Of a DNA stretch of 64,000 bases, positions 22,321 to 34,789 are shown in pieces. Made by a program: the position numbers and the translations under genes. Every line of letters starts with the position of its first letter. Positions within the stretch are counted from its first letter, which is position 1. The DNA is taken from assembly GCA_020152595.1 (NCBI GenBank), contig JAIGNY010000690.1, positions 1,828,501 through 1,892,500 of the forward strand, written 5' to 3'. The stretch is from Chiridota heheva. Taxonomy: Eukaryota > Echinodermata > Holothuroidea > Apodida > Chiridotidae. The notes under the pieces are model-generated. The model was not told where the DNA came from. It did no database searches and was given only the letters and a program-made list of their open reading frames with translations.

Positions 22321-24270
22321 ACTGCTCGGGCGGCAGATGTATATATACCTCACATATAGAATCTTCCCCCCTCTCTTCCCCTCTGGTATACTTGCTGCTT
22401 GCACCATATAAGAACTAGAGTATTATTATCATTAATAGTAATGCTACCATGTGTTTATTTGAGTTCATAAGGAGTATTTGCAAGCTAACATGTGAGCCTC
22501 AAGTTTGCTCAAAATTTTAGGAGAGAAATTTGTGAAAGATTTATATTTCTTTATCCCCTTGATGGAATAGGATTTTAAAATATATTTTTTGTAGTGTAAA
22601 TCGTTAAAAATAAACATGAAGAATCTCTGAATGAATCGTTGTATGATTTATACTCAAAAAATTAAATTTGACATTTTATTCCTTTTGAAGTACATCTCCA
22701 AATGAAAATTAAATGAAAGGAAAGATTTTCAGTCGCTGCCTTGAAACTGTAAAACTAGTTTGAATTGTTCTTTAGAGATTACTTTCTATTGCAATAGAAT
22801 TTGCATAATTGATAGTTTTACTCAAATTTGTTATAAAGTGTAAATATTGTTATTGCTGCAAGACTTGATTTCATCTTGTAATAAATGTTGTTTGTTGTGG
22901 TACTATTTTCAATCATTTCAAACTAATCTATCACAAATAGATTTGGGTAAGCTTTTATTACTTTTTATGGGAATGAATCGTTCTAAAGCTGTTTTTTCCC
23001 TTTGTGATTATTGCAACTTTCAAGCACCCCACCTGAGATTTCAATCCAAGATGAAGAGACGTATTCATTATGTTTCTGTTTTTAACGAGCATGCCTGGAA
23101 CTCGTTAATGACATCACAGCACACCTGTGTGGATATAGTGCGTAATCCTCTTGATTAAGAAGTGAATTTTTTGAAGATCGATAGCGGATTGTTTAAGTTT
23201 AGTTGTCAAGCAGACCAATTGTAGTTTGAATAGCCATACATTACATGAGATAAAGCAAAAGTAGGACGGAAAGTGCAAATTTTGTCATGTCAAGGTTTTA
23301 AACGATTTCACCTGGCCTAGTTATACTCATTGTAATATGTTATATATGTATGTAGTGTGCCATTTCTTTGCAAACGGATCATGTAAAGCTCATAGGAATT
23401 TGGTTGTTGAGATAAATAGAAATTTAGGTAAAGAGAAATTGGAGCCAAATTGTTTCTTCCTGTAAGCCTTAATGAAAATGTGTCTTTCTTGTTTTCATTT
23501 TTAATCACGTAGTCACAATTAGGCCTAGGTGTTTGGTTCTATTATCTTCAATGCTCGAGTATTCCACGCTCAGTATTTCAATATCAGGCATGTCAGTGGC
23601 ATTGGTTTATCTTCATATTTCATAATGTTTCATGTGATTGGATATTTTAATGTCATGACTTGGCTTTCTCCTTAAAGATTTGTTCCAGCAAATCATAACC
23701 AAAAACTTAATGTAGCAAATTATGAGACCACTTATCTTAATTAAAAATAAGCACTCAATTATGCAATAAGGACTTCATCTATTACTAATATGATACTCAA
23801 CACCAAGTTACACAACAACTCAGGACCAACAGAGAACAAATACAATGGAAGCGTTGATAAGGGAAATTTGATCCTAATTACTTGTGGTTTTCAGAATAAA
23901 GAAAATAAGGGGGAAAAGTCTGACCCGACCTGCTTATTTATATATCTCACTGTTTGAAATTTTAAGGAGCATAACAACTAATGGTGATGAAAATGTAAGA
24001 AATATGTTGGTTTGATAAAATGCATTGATTAATAAATGTTTTTAATGTGGTAATAAAATCATAAATGGGATCATAAATGCTTTTAATGTGTAGTAATAAA
24101 ATGCATTAATATGGGATCATAAATGCTTTTAATGTGTAATTAATTGATATGCAAATTACAAAATGTAATGAGAATTTCAATAATTGATTGGAATATTGAT
24201 ATATTGATAATTTTTCAATATTTTTTTGATTGGGATATTGACAGTTATTAAAAGCAAAATTGATCAAGCT
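22321..24270. other. About 2 kb of AT-rich DNA without recognised features
   Basis: The frame at 22847-23158 and the minus frame at 23317-23508 show no conserved motif. A short duplicated phrase (aatgcttttaatgtg) occurs near 24075 and 24122. The region looks like plain intron or intergenic DNA. Confidence 0.4.
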
Positions 24271-24274
24271 TAGT

Positions 24275-24520
24275 AACGTATTACACAGACTGCTTTGCTC
24301 TGTGTTGGAGCATTCAGTCGAGAGGCCCAGATTCGATCCTGGGTTGGGTCTTTGACCTGTTGCTTCCTTGTCCAATGCTCGACATCGATGGGACAGAGCA
24401 GGGTGATAGTTTCATGTGGTTGGTGACTTCTTGCTCAGTTTGAATTGCTTAGGGGCATTACCCTTCCCCAGCATAGTCCCCAGGGACTTAAGTTCGATCT
24501 TGGTGTGTGTGTCGACAATT
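24275..24520 (+). mobile_element. Probable tRNA-related SINE
   Basis: A B-box-like agattcgatcctgggttggg lies near 24328 with a possible A box upstream (gctctgtgttggagc). The body includes catcgatgggacagagcagg and ccccagcatagtccccaggg. I see no target duplication. Confidence 0.4.
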
Positions 24521-25185
24521 GATATTTGTAAGTGCAGTGGTAAATATTGCATCTAAATGCTGAGAATTATTCATTATAATTTCACAACTGCATCCTCATG
24601 GCCAGGAATTTGGATATTTGGTGATGAAAACACATTTACATAGCAAGACGGTACAAAGATAAAAAATGACCCTGTTTTTGGTGGGGGTTTGTGCCCATTT
24701 GTAGTTAAATAATTCATGAGCTTTGTGAATTATGTTGATTTCTAGCTGATTTGCAACTTAAAAAGAAAGTTGAAATTGCAAGAAATAATGATGAAGAGTT
24801 GCTGGTTGTGTGCATGATTACAATGCATTGCAGTGCTTGAATAATTTCATTTGATATCAACATTTCAGCAAAGATTAACAAAAGACAACAACTTGTCATA
24901 CACGTACGTTCAACACCCTAAAATGATTTCTTCTGTTGAGTTTATAGCAATGGTATTGGATCCAAGTTAAGACAGAATAACGAAGTCGTGCCGTGTCTTG
25001 ATGGTGTTGCTGAACAGAAAGAGTCTTCGGTGAAAATAACAAATTTTACAAGTGCCCATATTTGACAAACATTTTGTTACTTTTCTCATACCATTTTATT
25101 TTGCTCAACAACCAATCCAACACATCTTTGATAAGCACACAAGTTTAAAAAATGTACCTTTGAATTAAAGAACCTAATTATCTTT
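24521..25185. other. Non-coding stretch, nothing recognised
   Basis: AT-rich, with no tandem repeat or ORF of note. Confidence 0.3.
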
Positions 25186-25195
25186 CAAATTTATT

Positions 25196-25522
25196 GTACA
25201 ACCTTCCCCTACTCCCCACAACTCAATTGCTGAGTTCTTCCAGAAAAACCCTCTGGATGAAATTATCTCCTTCCTTCATCATGCTTCCCTCTACAACCAT
25301 ATTTAATTCTCCTCTTCCACCACCTCTCTGTCTATTTTTTTTTTCCATTTTTTTTCACTCATGCACCTCCTCTCTCAATCACAGCTCTCTGACTTTTTGT
25401 TCTTGTATTTCTCTCCTTCTCCCCCTGTTTCCTTTCCTTCCTACCTTTAGAATGATCTGACCTCTCAGGCACAATTTGACCCTCATTGTCGTGGTGCTGT
25501 GGTGTCCTCATCAAACAAACAA
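25196..25522 (+). mobile_element. I-like LINE, 3' fragment with 10-bp target duplication (copy 3)
   Basis: The fragment begins gtacaaccttcccctactcc and keeps the ORF2 end (SLYNHI stop near 25305) and full 3' UTR to the CAAA tail. CAAATTTATT at 25186-25195 is repeated at 25523-25532, a clean 10-bp target-site duplication. Confidence 0.93.
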
Positions 25523-25532
25523 ACAAATTTAT

Positions 25533-26085
25533 TAAAACAGCCCCCTGTAGGACCTTGTGGATCAAAACTTTGAAATCACAACAAAGTCAGACCGAAAGGT
25601 AACCATTCTGTTTCATCGATACTTACCTATGGACATAAAGCATGTCAGTCTATTTTTTAATAAAGTCTTAAAGTATGCCCCATTTAATGCACATATGTGT
25701 ATAAATTGTAACTTGCTATCCTGTTTTGTAAAGTGTTTAGTTATATTTCCTTTCATTCGGATGCCTTAGACCTTTCTCTGGGCTTTTAACACACTATATT
25801 CTGGCATTCTTATTATCTTCACGTCTGAGCCAAAATATCATGTTTACATTTTTTATGTTTCATACTTGTTCTTCCCTCTTGATCAGATAAAATTTTATTC
25901 TGAATTTGTTTTCTGGTCAATTTTTAATATTTGTTGTCCTTAGGGTGTCTGCCTGTCTGTAGCATTTAATCGTTTGATCGTCCGTCATGGGGTGGAAGCT
26001 TTGTAATTTTTGAGACATTTATTAAAGATTATCTAAAAGTGTGAATTATTTTGAATGCACAGAAAAAACTAAGAATTGTTATTTT
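25533..26085. other. AT-rich stretch before the 71-bp satellite
   Basis: Nothing recognisable; the 70-codon frame at 25557-25769 has no motif. Confidence 0.3.
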
Positions 26086-26089
26086 TTAA

Positions 26090-28665
26090 AGGAATAAAGC
26101 TTGTGTGGGTCAGGGTGTTTGCATAGATTCTTTGGGTTTTATGAGTTTAAGCTGGTTAATGGTCAATAAAGCTTGTGTGGGTCAGGGTGTTTGCATAGAT
26201 TCTTTGGGTTTTATGAGTTTAAACTGGTTAATGGTCAATAAAGCTTGTGTGGGTCAGGGTGTTTGCATAGATTCTTGGGGTTTTATGAGTTTAAACTGGT
26301 CAATACAGCTTGTGTGGGTCAGGGTGTTTGCATAGATTTTTGGGTTTTATGAGTTTAAACTGGTTAATGGTCAATACAGCTTGTGTGGGTCAGGGTGTTT
26401 GCATAGATTCATGAGTTGTTTGGTCAATAAAGCTTGTGTGGGTCAGGTGTTTGCTAGATTCTTTGGGTTTTATGAGTTTAAACTGGTTAATGGTCAATAA
26501 AGCTTGTGTGGGTCAGGGTGTTTGCTAGATTCTTTGGGTTTTATGAGTTTAAACTGGTTAATGGTCAATACAGCTTGTGTGGGTCAGGGTGTTCGCTAGA
26601 TTCTTTGGGTTTTATGAGTTTAAACTGGTTAATGGTCAATAAAGCTTGTGTGGGTCAGGGTGTTTGCTAGATTCTTTGGGTTTTATGAGTTTAAACTGAT
26701 TAATGGTCAATAAAGCTTGTGTGGGTCAGGGTGTTTGCATAGATTCTTGGGGTTTTATGAGCTGAGCTGGTTAATGGTCAATAAAGCTTGTGTGGGTCAG
26801 GGTGTTTGCTAGATTCTTTGGGTTTTATGAGTTTAAACTGGTTAATTGTCAATAAAGCTTGTGTGGGTCAGGGTGTTTGCATAGATTTTTTGGGTTTTAT
26901 GAGTTTAAACTGGTTAATGGTCAATAAAGCTTGTGTGGGTCAGGGTGTTTGCTAGATTCTTTGGGTTTTATGAGTTTAAGCTGGTTAATGGTCAATACAG
27001 CTTGTGTGGGTCAGGGTGTTTGCTAGATTCTTTGGGTTTTATGAGTTTAAACTGGTTAATGGTCAATAAAGCTTGTGTGGGTCAGGGTGTTTGCATAGAT
27101 TTTGTGGGTTTTATGAGTTTAACCTGGTTAATGGTCAATAAAGCTTGTGTGGGTCAGGGTGTTTGCTAGATTCTTTGGGTTTTATGAGTTTAAACTGGTT
27201 AATGGTCAATACAGCTTGTGTGGGTCAGGGTGTTTGCTAGATTCTTTGGGTTTTATGAGTTTAAACTGGTTAATGGTCAATAAAGCTTGTGTGGGTCAGG
27301 TGTTTTAGATTTGTTTGGGTTTTATGAGTTTAAACTGGTTAATAGTCAATAAAGCTTGTGTGGGTCAGGGTGTTTGCTAGATTCTTTGGGTTTTATGAGT
27401 TTAAACTGGTTAATGGTCAATAAAGCTTGTGTGGGTCAGGGTGTTTGCCAGATTTCTTTGGGTTTTATGAGTTTAAACTGGTTAATGGTCAATAAAGCTT
27501 GTGTGAGTCAGGGTTTTTGTGTAGATTCTTTGGTTTTATGAGTTTAAACTGATTAATGGTCAATAAAGCTTGTGTGGGTCAGGGTGTTTGCTAGATTCTT
27601 TGGGTTTTATGAGTTTAAACTGGTTAATGGTCAATAAAGCTTGTGTGGGTCAGGGTGTTTGCTAGATTCTTTGGGTTTCATGAGTTTAAACTGGTTAATG
27701 GTCAATAAAGCTTGTGTGGGTCAGGGTTTTTGTGTATATTCTTTGGTTTTAGGAGTTAGGCTGGTTAATGGTCAATAAAGCTTGTGTGGGTCAGGGTTTT
27801 TGGGTAGATTCTTTGGTTTTATGAGTTAAGCTGGTTAATGGTCAATCAAGCTTGTGTGGGTCAGGGTGTTTGCTAGATTTGTTTGGGTTTTATGAGTTTA
27901 AACTGGTTAATGGTCAATAAAGCTTGTGTGGGTCAGGGTGTTTGCTAGATTCTTTGGGTTTTATGAGTTTAAACTGGTTAATGGTCAATAAAGCTTGTGT
28001 GGGTCAGGGTGTTTGCTAGATTCTTTGGGTTTCATGAGTTTAAACTGGTTAATGGTCAATAAAGCTTGTGTGGATCAGGGTTTTTGTGTATATTCTTTGG
28101 TTTTAGGAGTTAGGCTGGTTAATGGTCAATAAAGCTTGTGTGGGTCAGGGTTTTGGGTAGATTCTTTGGTTTTATGAGTTAAGCTGGTTAATGGTCAATC
28201 AAGCTTGTGTGGGTCGGTGTTTGCTAGATTTTTTGGGTTTTATGAGTTTAAACTGGTTAATGGTCAATAAAGCTTGTGTGGGTCAGGGTTTTTGTGTAGA
28301 TTCTTTGGTTTTATGAGTTAAGCTGGTTAATGGTCAATAAAGCTTGTGTGGGTCAGGGTTTTTGTGTAGATTCTTTGGTTTTATGAGTTGAGCTGGTTAA
28401 TGGTCAATAAAGCTTGTGTGGATCAGGGTGTTTGCTCGATTCTTTGGGTTTTATGAGTTTAAACTGGTTAATGGTCAATAAAGCTTGTGTGGGTCAGGGT
28501 TTTTGTGTAGATTCTTTGGTTTTATGAGTTAAGCTGGTTAATTGTCAATAAAGCTTGTGTGGATCAGGGTGTTTGCTCGATTCTTTGGGTTTTATGAGTT
28601 TAAACTGGGTAATGGTCAATAAAGCTTGTGTGGGTCAGGGTTTTGAGTAGATTCTTTGGTTTTAA
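26090..28665 (+). repeat. 71-bp satellite, about 36 copies
   Basis: Each unit has caataaagcttgtgtgggtc, agggtgtttgctagattctt, tgggttttatgagtttaaac and tggttaatggt. The 71-bp period is clear between 26923 and 26994. Later units include a shorter variant (agggtttttgtgtagattc, gttaagctgg). A block of about five units is itself duplicated around 27590-27945 and 27945-28300. Most units carry AATAAA and HindIII AAGCTT. Confidence 0.97.
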
Positions 28666-29945
28666 GCCTTCATACTGTTTAAAAATCATTATTTTGACAC
28701 AATGTTGGCAAAGACAAGCATATGTTTTCCGTTTTACGACTCCCTGAATCCTAAAAGCTGGCTACACCCCGATGTAGTAAGAACCATTTAACCAATACAG
28801 ACTGTTTTTATATCTTTTTAATCACTTACCTATCATTTATGGAAAAACCCATTTCGTAAATGTCTTAATTTTATTGCTTTGTAAGATCATAATGTTCCAC
28901 ATATTTTCATCAAGGCGAAGTACAAATGAATGAATAACCTGGCTATAAATAGTTTCTTTAAAAGATATAAGCCGATAAAAAGGTTACTTGACAGATGGAA
29001 TTCCCACCCATATGATGTATTAGTTCAGTAAATTGGGCCGAGTGTGATTCAGCTCCTGCAAAGTGATGGTACTTTGCAAATTAATGGTATTTTTGAGTCA
29101 AAGAGTCAAAAGATATTTTGTAGCAATGACAAATAAATGAAGTGTACTGATTTTAGAAGTAAATAACATTATTTCTTTAAGACCTGGCTGGCACCTTCAG
29201 GCTTTATCACTCAACCTTGGGCAGGTTGAGATCAAATACACAGAGTTTGATAATGGAATAGGTGGATATGAGATGAGTGGTCTGTATGTATAGGATACAC
29301 ACAATTATTTATTTGGTTTGGTGTTTCAGCATCTCTCTCATCCCCTTCAGCGAAATCATTAAAATAAACCTCAAGCACCTGGCAAAAAACATCAATATTT
29401 GCAAGAAGAATAATAAGCTTCAAACGAAAGCTCTGTGTGAGTCTTAGAGATTCTTGTGGGGCATCAAAAACCCAAGGGGTTACTTGAATTTCATTGGTTG
29501 CAGCATGGAGGGTTCTTCTACCTTCATGGTTGCAGCTTCATTCTTTAGTAAGTGAAACATTTACAATTTTTTACCAGTGGATGCCAATGTTTTCTGAGAC
29601 ACCTCAGGCAAAAAAGGTTTAGGTAAAATGTGAGAGAAATGTCAAAGCAAGAGATCAGGGAAATCGACCTTGATAAGTACCTGTATGTTGACTAAAACAC
29701 TTAGATTTTATCCAGGAATTCTGCAATGCAGCATGAAAAGACTTTGTTGCAGAAATAGAACATGAATATTACATACATGTGCACATATGGGCATCTTGGA
29801 AAATTGTTTACTTGATAGTACTTGTGATTGTACTTCATGTATGTTGTTCTTACATACAAAATTATGATAGCTGTCAGTGGGCTTGGGAAGCTGCCATACA
29901 TGTGTTTAAATGATAAGTGCAGTGATTATACATGTATCTTTTATT
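28666..29945. other. Non-coding stretch
   Basis: A minus-strand frame (29423-29232) follows an acceptor-like T-rich tract and reads VLEVYFNDFAEGDERDAETP, but no donor or family is recognisable. Otherwise it is featureless. Confidence 0.3.
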
Positions 29946-29947
29946 TA

Positions 29948-30232
29948 ACAGACCCCTAGCTTGATTTAAAAAGGGGCAGAGTGCTAGACTTGTTGAGGGG
30001 CACATTAATGTGTGTGTGAATGATGTCATTTCGACGTAGAGTCTAGGGGCCCTTTAAGGCTCAAGCCCCTGGTGAAGAAGCTCTGGATTTTAGCTATAAT
30101 CATACTTTAGAATGGTAACTATTCTGACTGATAAGGATCAGTCATTAGCCAAACAGGACAATTGCTTACTATGCTATCATTCTGTGTTCTGTATCCATGT
30201 AAGGTATTCATTAATGAGGTTCTTTAAGATTA
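29948..30232 (+). repeat. Dispersed repeat R1, copy 1
   Basis: It starts cagacccctagcttgattta and contains gctagacttgttgaggggc, gaagaagctctgg, ttctgactgataaggatcag and ttctgtatccatgtaaggta. Two other copies lie at 40096-40312 and 48970-49254. I see no coding or clear terminal repeats. Confidence 0.85.
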
Positions 30233-30527
30233 TTGTTTTTAAAACAAATTAAATATAACCCCCTTCCTCCCATTTTTGAACACTTATCCATAACATTACA
30301 TTCTTCCCTTTATAGGTCATAGTAAATGTGAACATGGTTTAACACTGAACTATTCCTTAAAATGTGAATGATGTAAAAAGTTACAAGAGGGAAATTCAGA
30401 TTCACTCGATCAATCTTTAAGTATATTATTGCAAATTATTATCCCCTTGCCAACGAAGTTGGTGGAGAGGGGGTATAGCATCTTTACCGTTCATCCATTC
30501 GCCCGTCCTTCCCCATGCATTCTTCAG

Positions 30528-30604
30528 CTACTAGGGAACAAAAGATTGCTGCCCACTAGGGAACAAAAGATTGCTGCCCACTAGGGAACAAAAGATTGCT
30601 GCCC
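30528..30604 (+). repeat. 25-bp tandem triplet next to a transposon end
   Basis: Three copies of cactagggaacaaaagattg plus ctgcc directly precede the element at 30610. Upstream, ccttgccaacgaagttggtg and catccattcgcccgtccttc resemble a widespread invertebrate repeat, by memory only. Confidence 0.8.
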
Positions 30605-30609
30605 TAGGA

Positions 30610-33296
30610 CAGTCCAGTAGCATTCCCATTAATGGGAACATTAGGAATTGGTTCTAAGCATGCGCCAAACGTTTGTCTCTCTAGGTGAGTCATCCTCTGT
30701 TCAGTCGTTCTCATCATCATACTGCACGCAATTAATGAGCACATTGTTTTGATCTCGTTAATGCTGCAGCGTACACACAATACAACCCGCGGTTTGTGAT
30801 GGTTTAATATGACTACGGACAACAAGGTTAACTAACTTCGTTATTTGTATACCTTTCACGTACAGTATAAAGAGATATATCATCACGAAATTATAGTAAA
30901 GTATCAAATATACATCGCGGAATTCCCAGGCTAAGCGTCTAGTCATAATATTAACTTTTATTCATACTTTCGGTGACAGATCGTGTGAGTGTGACCGTCA
31001 CTGACATTTTCAAACTTTCAGAAGGTAAACAACTATGCTAAGGCCCAGTGGGAGAGCTTAGCTTTTGGCATTTTTCTCTGCGAATAACTAGACCCATATA
31101 ATTTCACGAGGTTTAGAACTTAGTTTTATCGACCACCCCCAGCTCCCGGACACAGTTTGGGGGTGCTGCTGAAAAATTCCGCTTATCTTGGCGGCCCCCA
31201 TTGTCGCAAAATAGATCAATACAAAAAATTGATAAAGCAGATGGAAAATGTATTTCCTCTCCCTGTGATTATATCCGATGCTGCATGATATTGTGATACT
31301 TCTATGTGTACACATTTACATACAGCACAAAACTGTGATGTGAGGTCAAAATTATCCCCCCAACAAGAAACCTTGGACCCCCTCCCCTCCCCGCCCATTA
31401 AAAAGCTTATATAATGAAATTCCATCCCTTAATTTAAGAAGATAACAAACTTGATTGGAATTAACAGCATTTTTTTGAACACATTGAATTCAATTAAAAT
31501 GTATTTAAGATTGTCAGAGTCAGTGGCGAAGCTAGGGGTGGGGTTCCCCTCCTTCCCCTTCCTCTTCCTCCCTAACTTGTTCGAGGAAATTGTCAAAAAT
31601 TGAGATAATTTTTGTTTTTTATATGTTTTACTCTTAACTTATGAATGCTTTGCCTTTGGAGGGATGAGGGAGGGGGGGAGGGTTTAAAAGCTCGGACCCC
31701 CTTCCTTTTTTTAGGTTGGCTACGCCACTGGTCAGAATTTTGCTTATCAAAAATGTGCTTATTTACATTTAATATCAGTACTATTTAATTTTGAATTTGT
31801 AATGGAAGTATGATCGCAAAAGCCCTTCTTGAACTATATATCTTGAACTGAGCATCAAACTTCCGAGTGTCTCAACTAGCCCATCACAATGTATATTAAC
31901 TTGTGCTGGTTATTTGCATACGATGACATTCATTAACCTCTCTCACTTCCCAAGCACTTAAGCGCATTATCATCAACACTACCTTCTGTCTTCTAATCAC
32001 ACATAGCAACGGATAAACTTTGTTAAGAGAAGCTTTCGATCTTCACACCTTGCAACAATCTATTGTTTATTCGCCATAGCCAGACGTTAAGTGTATTTAT
32101 TTGACATTAACATTTGGCCTACATTTTCAAAAACTTAAAGGCTGTAGGATGTTTTAAAGAAATGGCAGAATGGTGAGGTAGGTTTTAAGATTTTCTGAAA
32201 ATGTTAAAAGAAAATTGTCACTTTTAAAGTTGACAGGTTCATCACACTGCCAATATTTTTAGAGTTAGTTCCAAAATGAATAATTGACATGACTGTACAT
32301 TTGTCAAAACACAATGAATTTTTCATAACAATCATTATTTTTTTTTAAATTTAATCTTTAATATACTCATGAGTGCATGTACTGAAAAAAGCTTCTTTCA
32401 ACTTTTATTAAGTACATGAAGATTTGAAAAGGCTAGTTTTTTTTCTTTTTGTCGCTAACATTGAGTCGAGAATAGCAAAACATTTTTAAACAGTACAAAA
32501 TTTAATTGAAGCACACGTTCCACACACTTTTTAATTCAAACTTTCATTTAGGCCCTAGGCCTACTGATTCATAAGAATAACATTTGAGTCCGATTCCAAT
32601 GATGTAAAATGTTTAACACAAATATAAAAATAGGCCTAAGTTCTATACGGTCACACTGTGTCACTGTATTGAATCATAAGGAAACGAGTCACAGCGTCAG
32701 TACAAACTGGACAACTGCCCACAAAATTTCAATTTAACTCTCGTAGGAAAAACAGTTTTTTGATTAAACACTCAAATTATTATAAAAAATGTATGTAAAT
32801 ACAATTCCCAAAGATGAATCCTTTGAAACAAACCAGCAAACGGATAGAAATTAAAGCACTATTTCAACTCTTCAATGTAAAAACAACGCGAACAACGATG
32901 GCGATGAGATCTAGGCCAGGGCAGCTGCTGTCGTGTCTGATTTGTGGTTATATGTTATGCGTTTTACGCATATATTCTTATCAGCCTGAAACACGTCTAC
33001 ACCATAGGGGTCAAGTACGGGTCACGTTATACTTTTAGCAATAGCTCAAAAACCGCGTGGTGAACCTATGTTATGGGAGTGGAAAAAGCATAGGTATTAG
33101 TACTACGCTTAATTTTATGCGCATCCAAAATTCCCTGAATGGCTAGGAATTTTCTTCCAGCCGTTTGAAGTTCCGCATGTATGATATAGCTATGGAGGCT
33201 GAAAAATGTGTCTGTGTTATTGGCGCTGACCATTGGTTAAATGTTCCCATTAATGGGAACAAATTTGTTCCCAATAATAGGCATGCTACTGGACTG
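30610..33296. mobile_element. 2.7-kb TIR DNA transposon, non-autonomous, 5-bp TSD
   Basis: The ends are cagtccagtagcat at 30610 and atgctactggactg at 33283-33296, flanked by TAGGA at 30605-30609 and 33297-33301. Both ends continue with the palindrome gttcccattaatgggaac (right) or its relative (left). No transposase ORF is visible; the short minus frames at 30604-31425 have no motif. A 5-bp duplication excludes Tc1/mariner and piggyBac; it could be a hAT-related group or an unassigned family. Confidence 0.75.
31521..31730. mobile_element. hAT MITE nested in the 2.7-kb transposon
   Basis: The ends cagtggcgaagctagg and ggctacgccactg are inverted copies of the common hAT terminus cagtggcgtagcc. 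Flanking 8-bp duplications are GTCAGAGT (31513-31520) and GTCAGAAT (31731-31738). The 210-bp body is pyrimidine- then purine-rich. Confidence 0.88.
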
Positions 33297-33301
33297 TAGG
33301 A

Positions 33302-33690
33302 AAGGAATTCCAACTATTTTTATGGACAAATTTATATAAAAGGAGAACAAATTTGCATTCTAGACTTGAATAGCAGCAATTAAAGGATTTGTTCTGGGAT
33401 GAAAACAAGTTTGATAATAGAACTGACGACTGAATGGAATTTGTAATGAAGTGTCTTGGAAATGAATAGGGGAAAAATAGGTTTTGTTAGAATAGAATGG
33501 AAACTTAATAGACTTATGATAAACTCCAAATCTGCAATAATTTTTCATCCTGATTTGGTAGATAGGACAGCCCTATTTGGTGTTTAAGGGGGAAAAGGTT
33601 GAGCATGTTTCTATTGGAAGTGTCAAAGTGAAGGTTGGAATGATGAGTTGATTAAGAGTGAGTGGATGGCAAAAGGTGGGTTGGGGTAGT
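33302..33690. other. Non-coding stretch
   Basis: No recognised feature before the G-rich minisatellite begins. Confidence 0.3.
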
Positions 33691-33694
33691 AGGT

Positions 33695-34690
33695 TAATGG
33701 ATGATGGTGGGTGAATAGGGGATGGTAGGTGAATGGGGCATGGTAGGTGAATGGGGCATGGTAGATGAATGGGGCATGTGGAGTTGATAGGAGTGAGGAG
33801 ATAGGAGTTAGAGGAGAGAATGTTGGGTGGAAGATGGTAGAATGATTGGTAGATATAGGAATTAGGATAAAGGTGGGATGGCATGGGGGACAGTATGGGA
33901 TGAAATGCAGGACAGGGTGGGATGGCATGTGGGACAGGGTGGCATGTGGGACAGGGTACCCCAAAATGTGGAATAGGATGTCATGGCATGTAGAACAGGG
34001 TGAGATAGCATGTGGGACAGGGTGGGATGGCATGTGGGACAGGATAGCATGTTGGACAGGATGTCATGTGGGACAGAGTAGCATGTGGGACAGGATGTCA
34101 TGGCATATAGGACAGGGTGGGGTAGTATGTGGAACAGGGTGGCATGGCTTTTGAAACAGGTAGTGTCATGCCATTTATGACAGTCTGAGATGGCATGTGG
34201 GACAAGGTGGGATGGCATGGGAACAGAGCGTAATGACAAGTGGGACAGGATGGTATTTCGTCTGGATTTCATGTGGGATGGCAAATGGGACAGGGTGGGA
34301 TAGCATGTGGGATAGGATGGAATGACCTGTAGGACAGGGTGGGATAGCACATGGTATATGGAAAATGGCATGTGTCACAGTGTAGGATGGCACATGGTAC
34401 AGGGAGGGATGGGATGTGGGACAAGGTGGCATGGTATATGGGACAGGGAGGGATGGCATGGGACAGGGAGGGATGGCATGTGGGACAGGGAGGGATGGCA
34501 TGTGGAACAGGGTGGCATGGTATATGGGATGGTAGCAAGGCATCTGGTGAGATGTCATCTTGATTGCTGGTGTGATGGCATATGGGTTGTGTTGTGAAAT
34601 GGTATCTGGATTCATGTATGATTTCTTGTGCGGAGGGATATAGGATGAGACATGCACAACAGAGGGTGGGATGGCAGTATAGGGTGGAAA
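33695..34690 (+). repeat. Degenerate G-rich minisatellite (~18-23 bp units)
   Basis: First come about four units of gaatggggcatggtaggt (33715-33780), then a long irregular array based on gtgggacagggtgggatggc with many length variants. Strong G/C strand asymmetry. All ORFs here on both strands are repeat translation. Confidence 0.9.
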
Positions 34691-34789
34691 GCATGTTATT
34701 AGCGGTGAGGGGATTTGTATCATTTGCGATGTTTGGTTCAAATTATTTTATCTCAATAACATAAAAAGGGAAATTTTGAGCGCAGGTCT

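Noticed and set aside
22847..23158. 103-codon frame with several Cys
   Set aside because: No zinc-finger spacing or domain recognised; AT-rich and without splice signals I could defend.
29232..29423. Minus-strand exon VLEVYFNDFAEGDERDAETP
   Set aside because: The acceptor-like tract is fair, but there is no donor or recognisable family; too weak to call.
33846..34741. Cys/His/Pro-rich ORFs (PSHPVPHAI, CPTCHPTLSHM)
   Set aside because: Translated G-rich minisatellite, not a zinc-binding protein.
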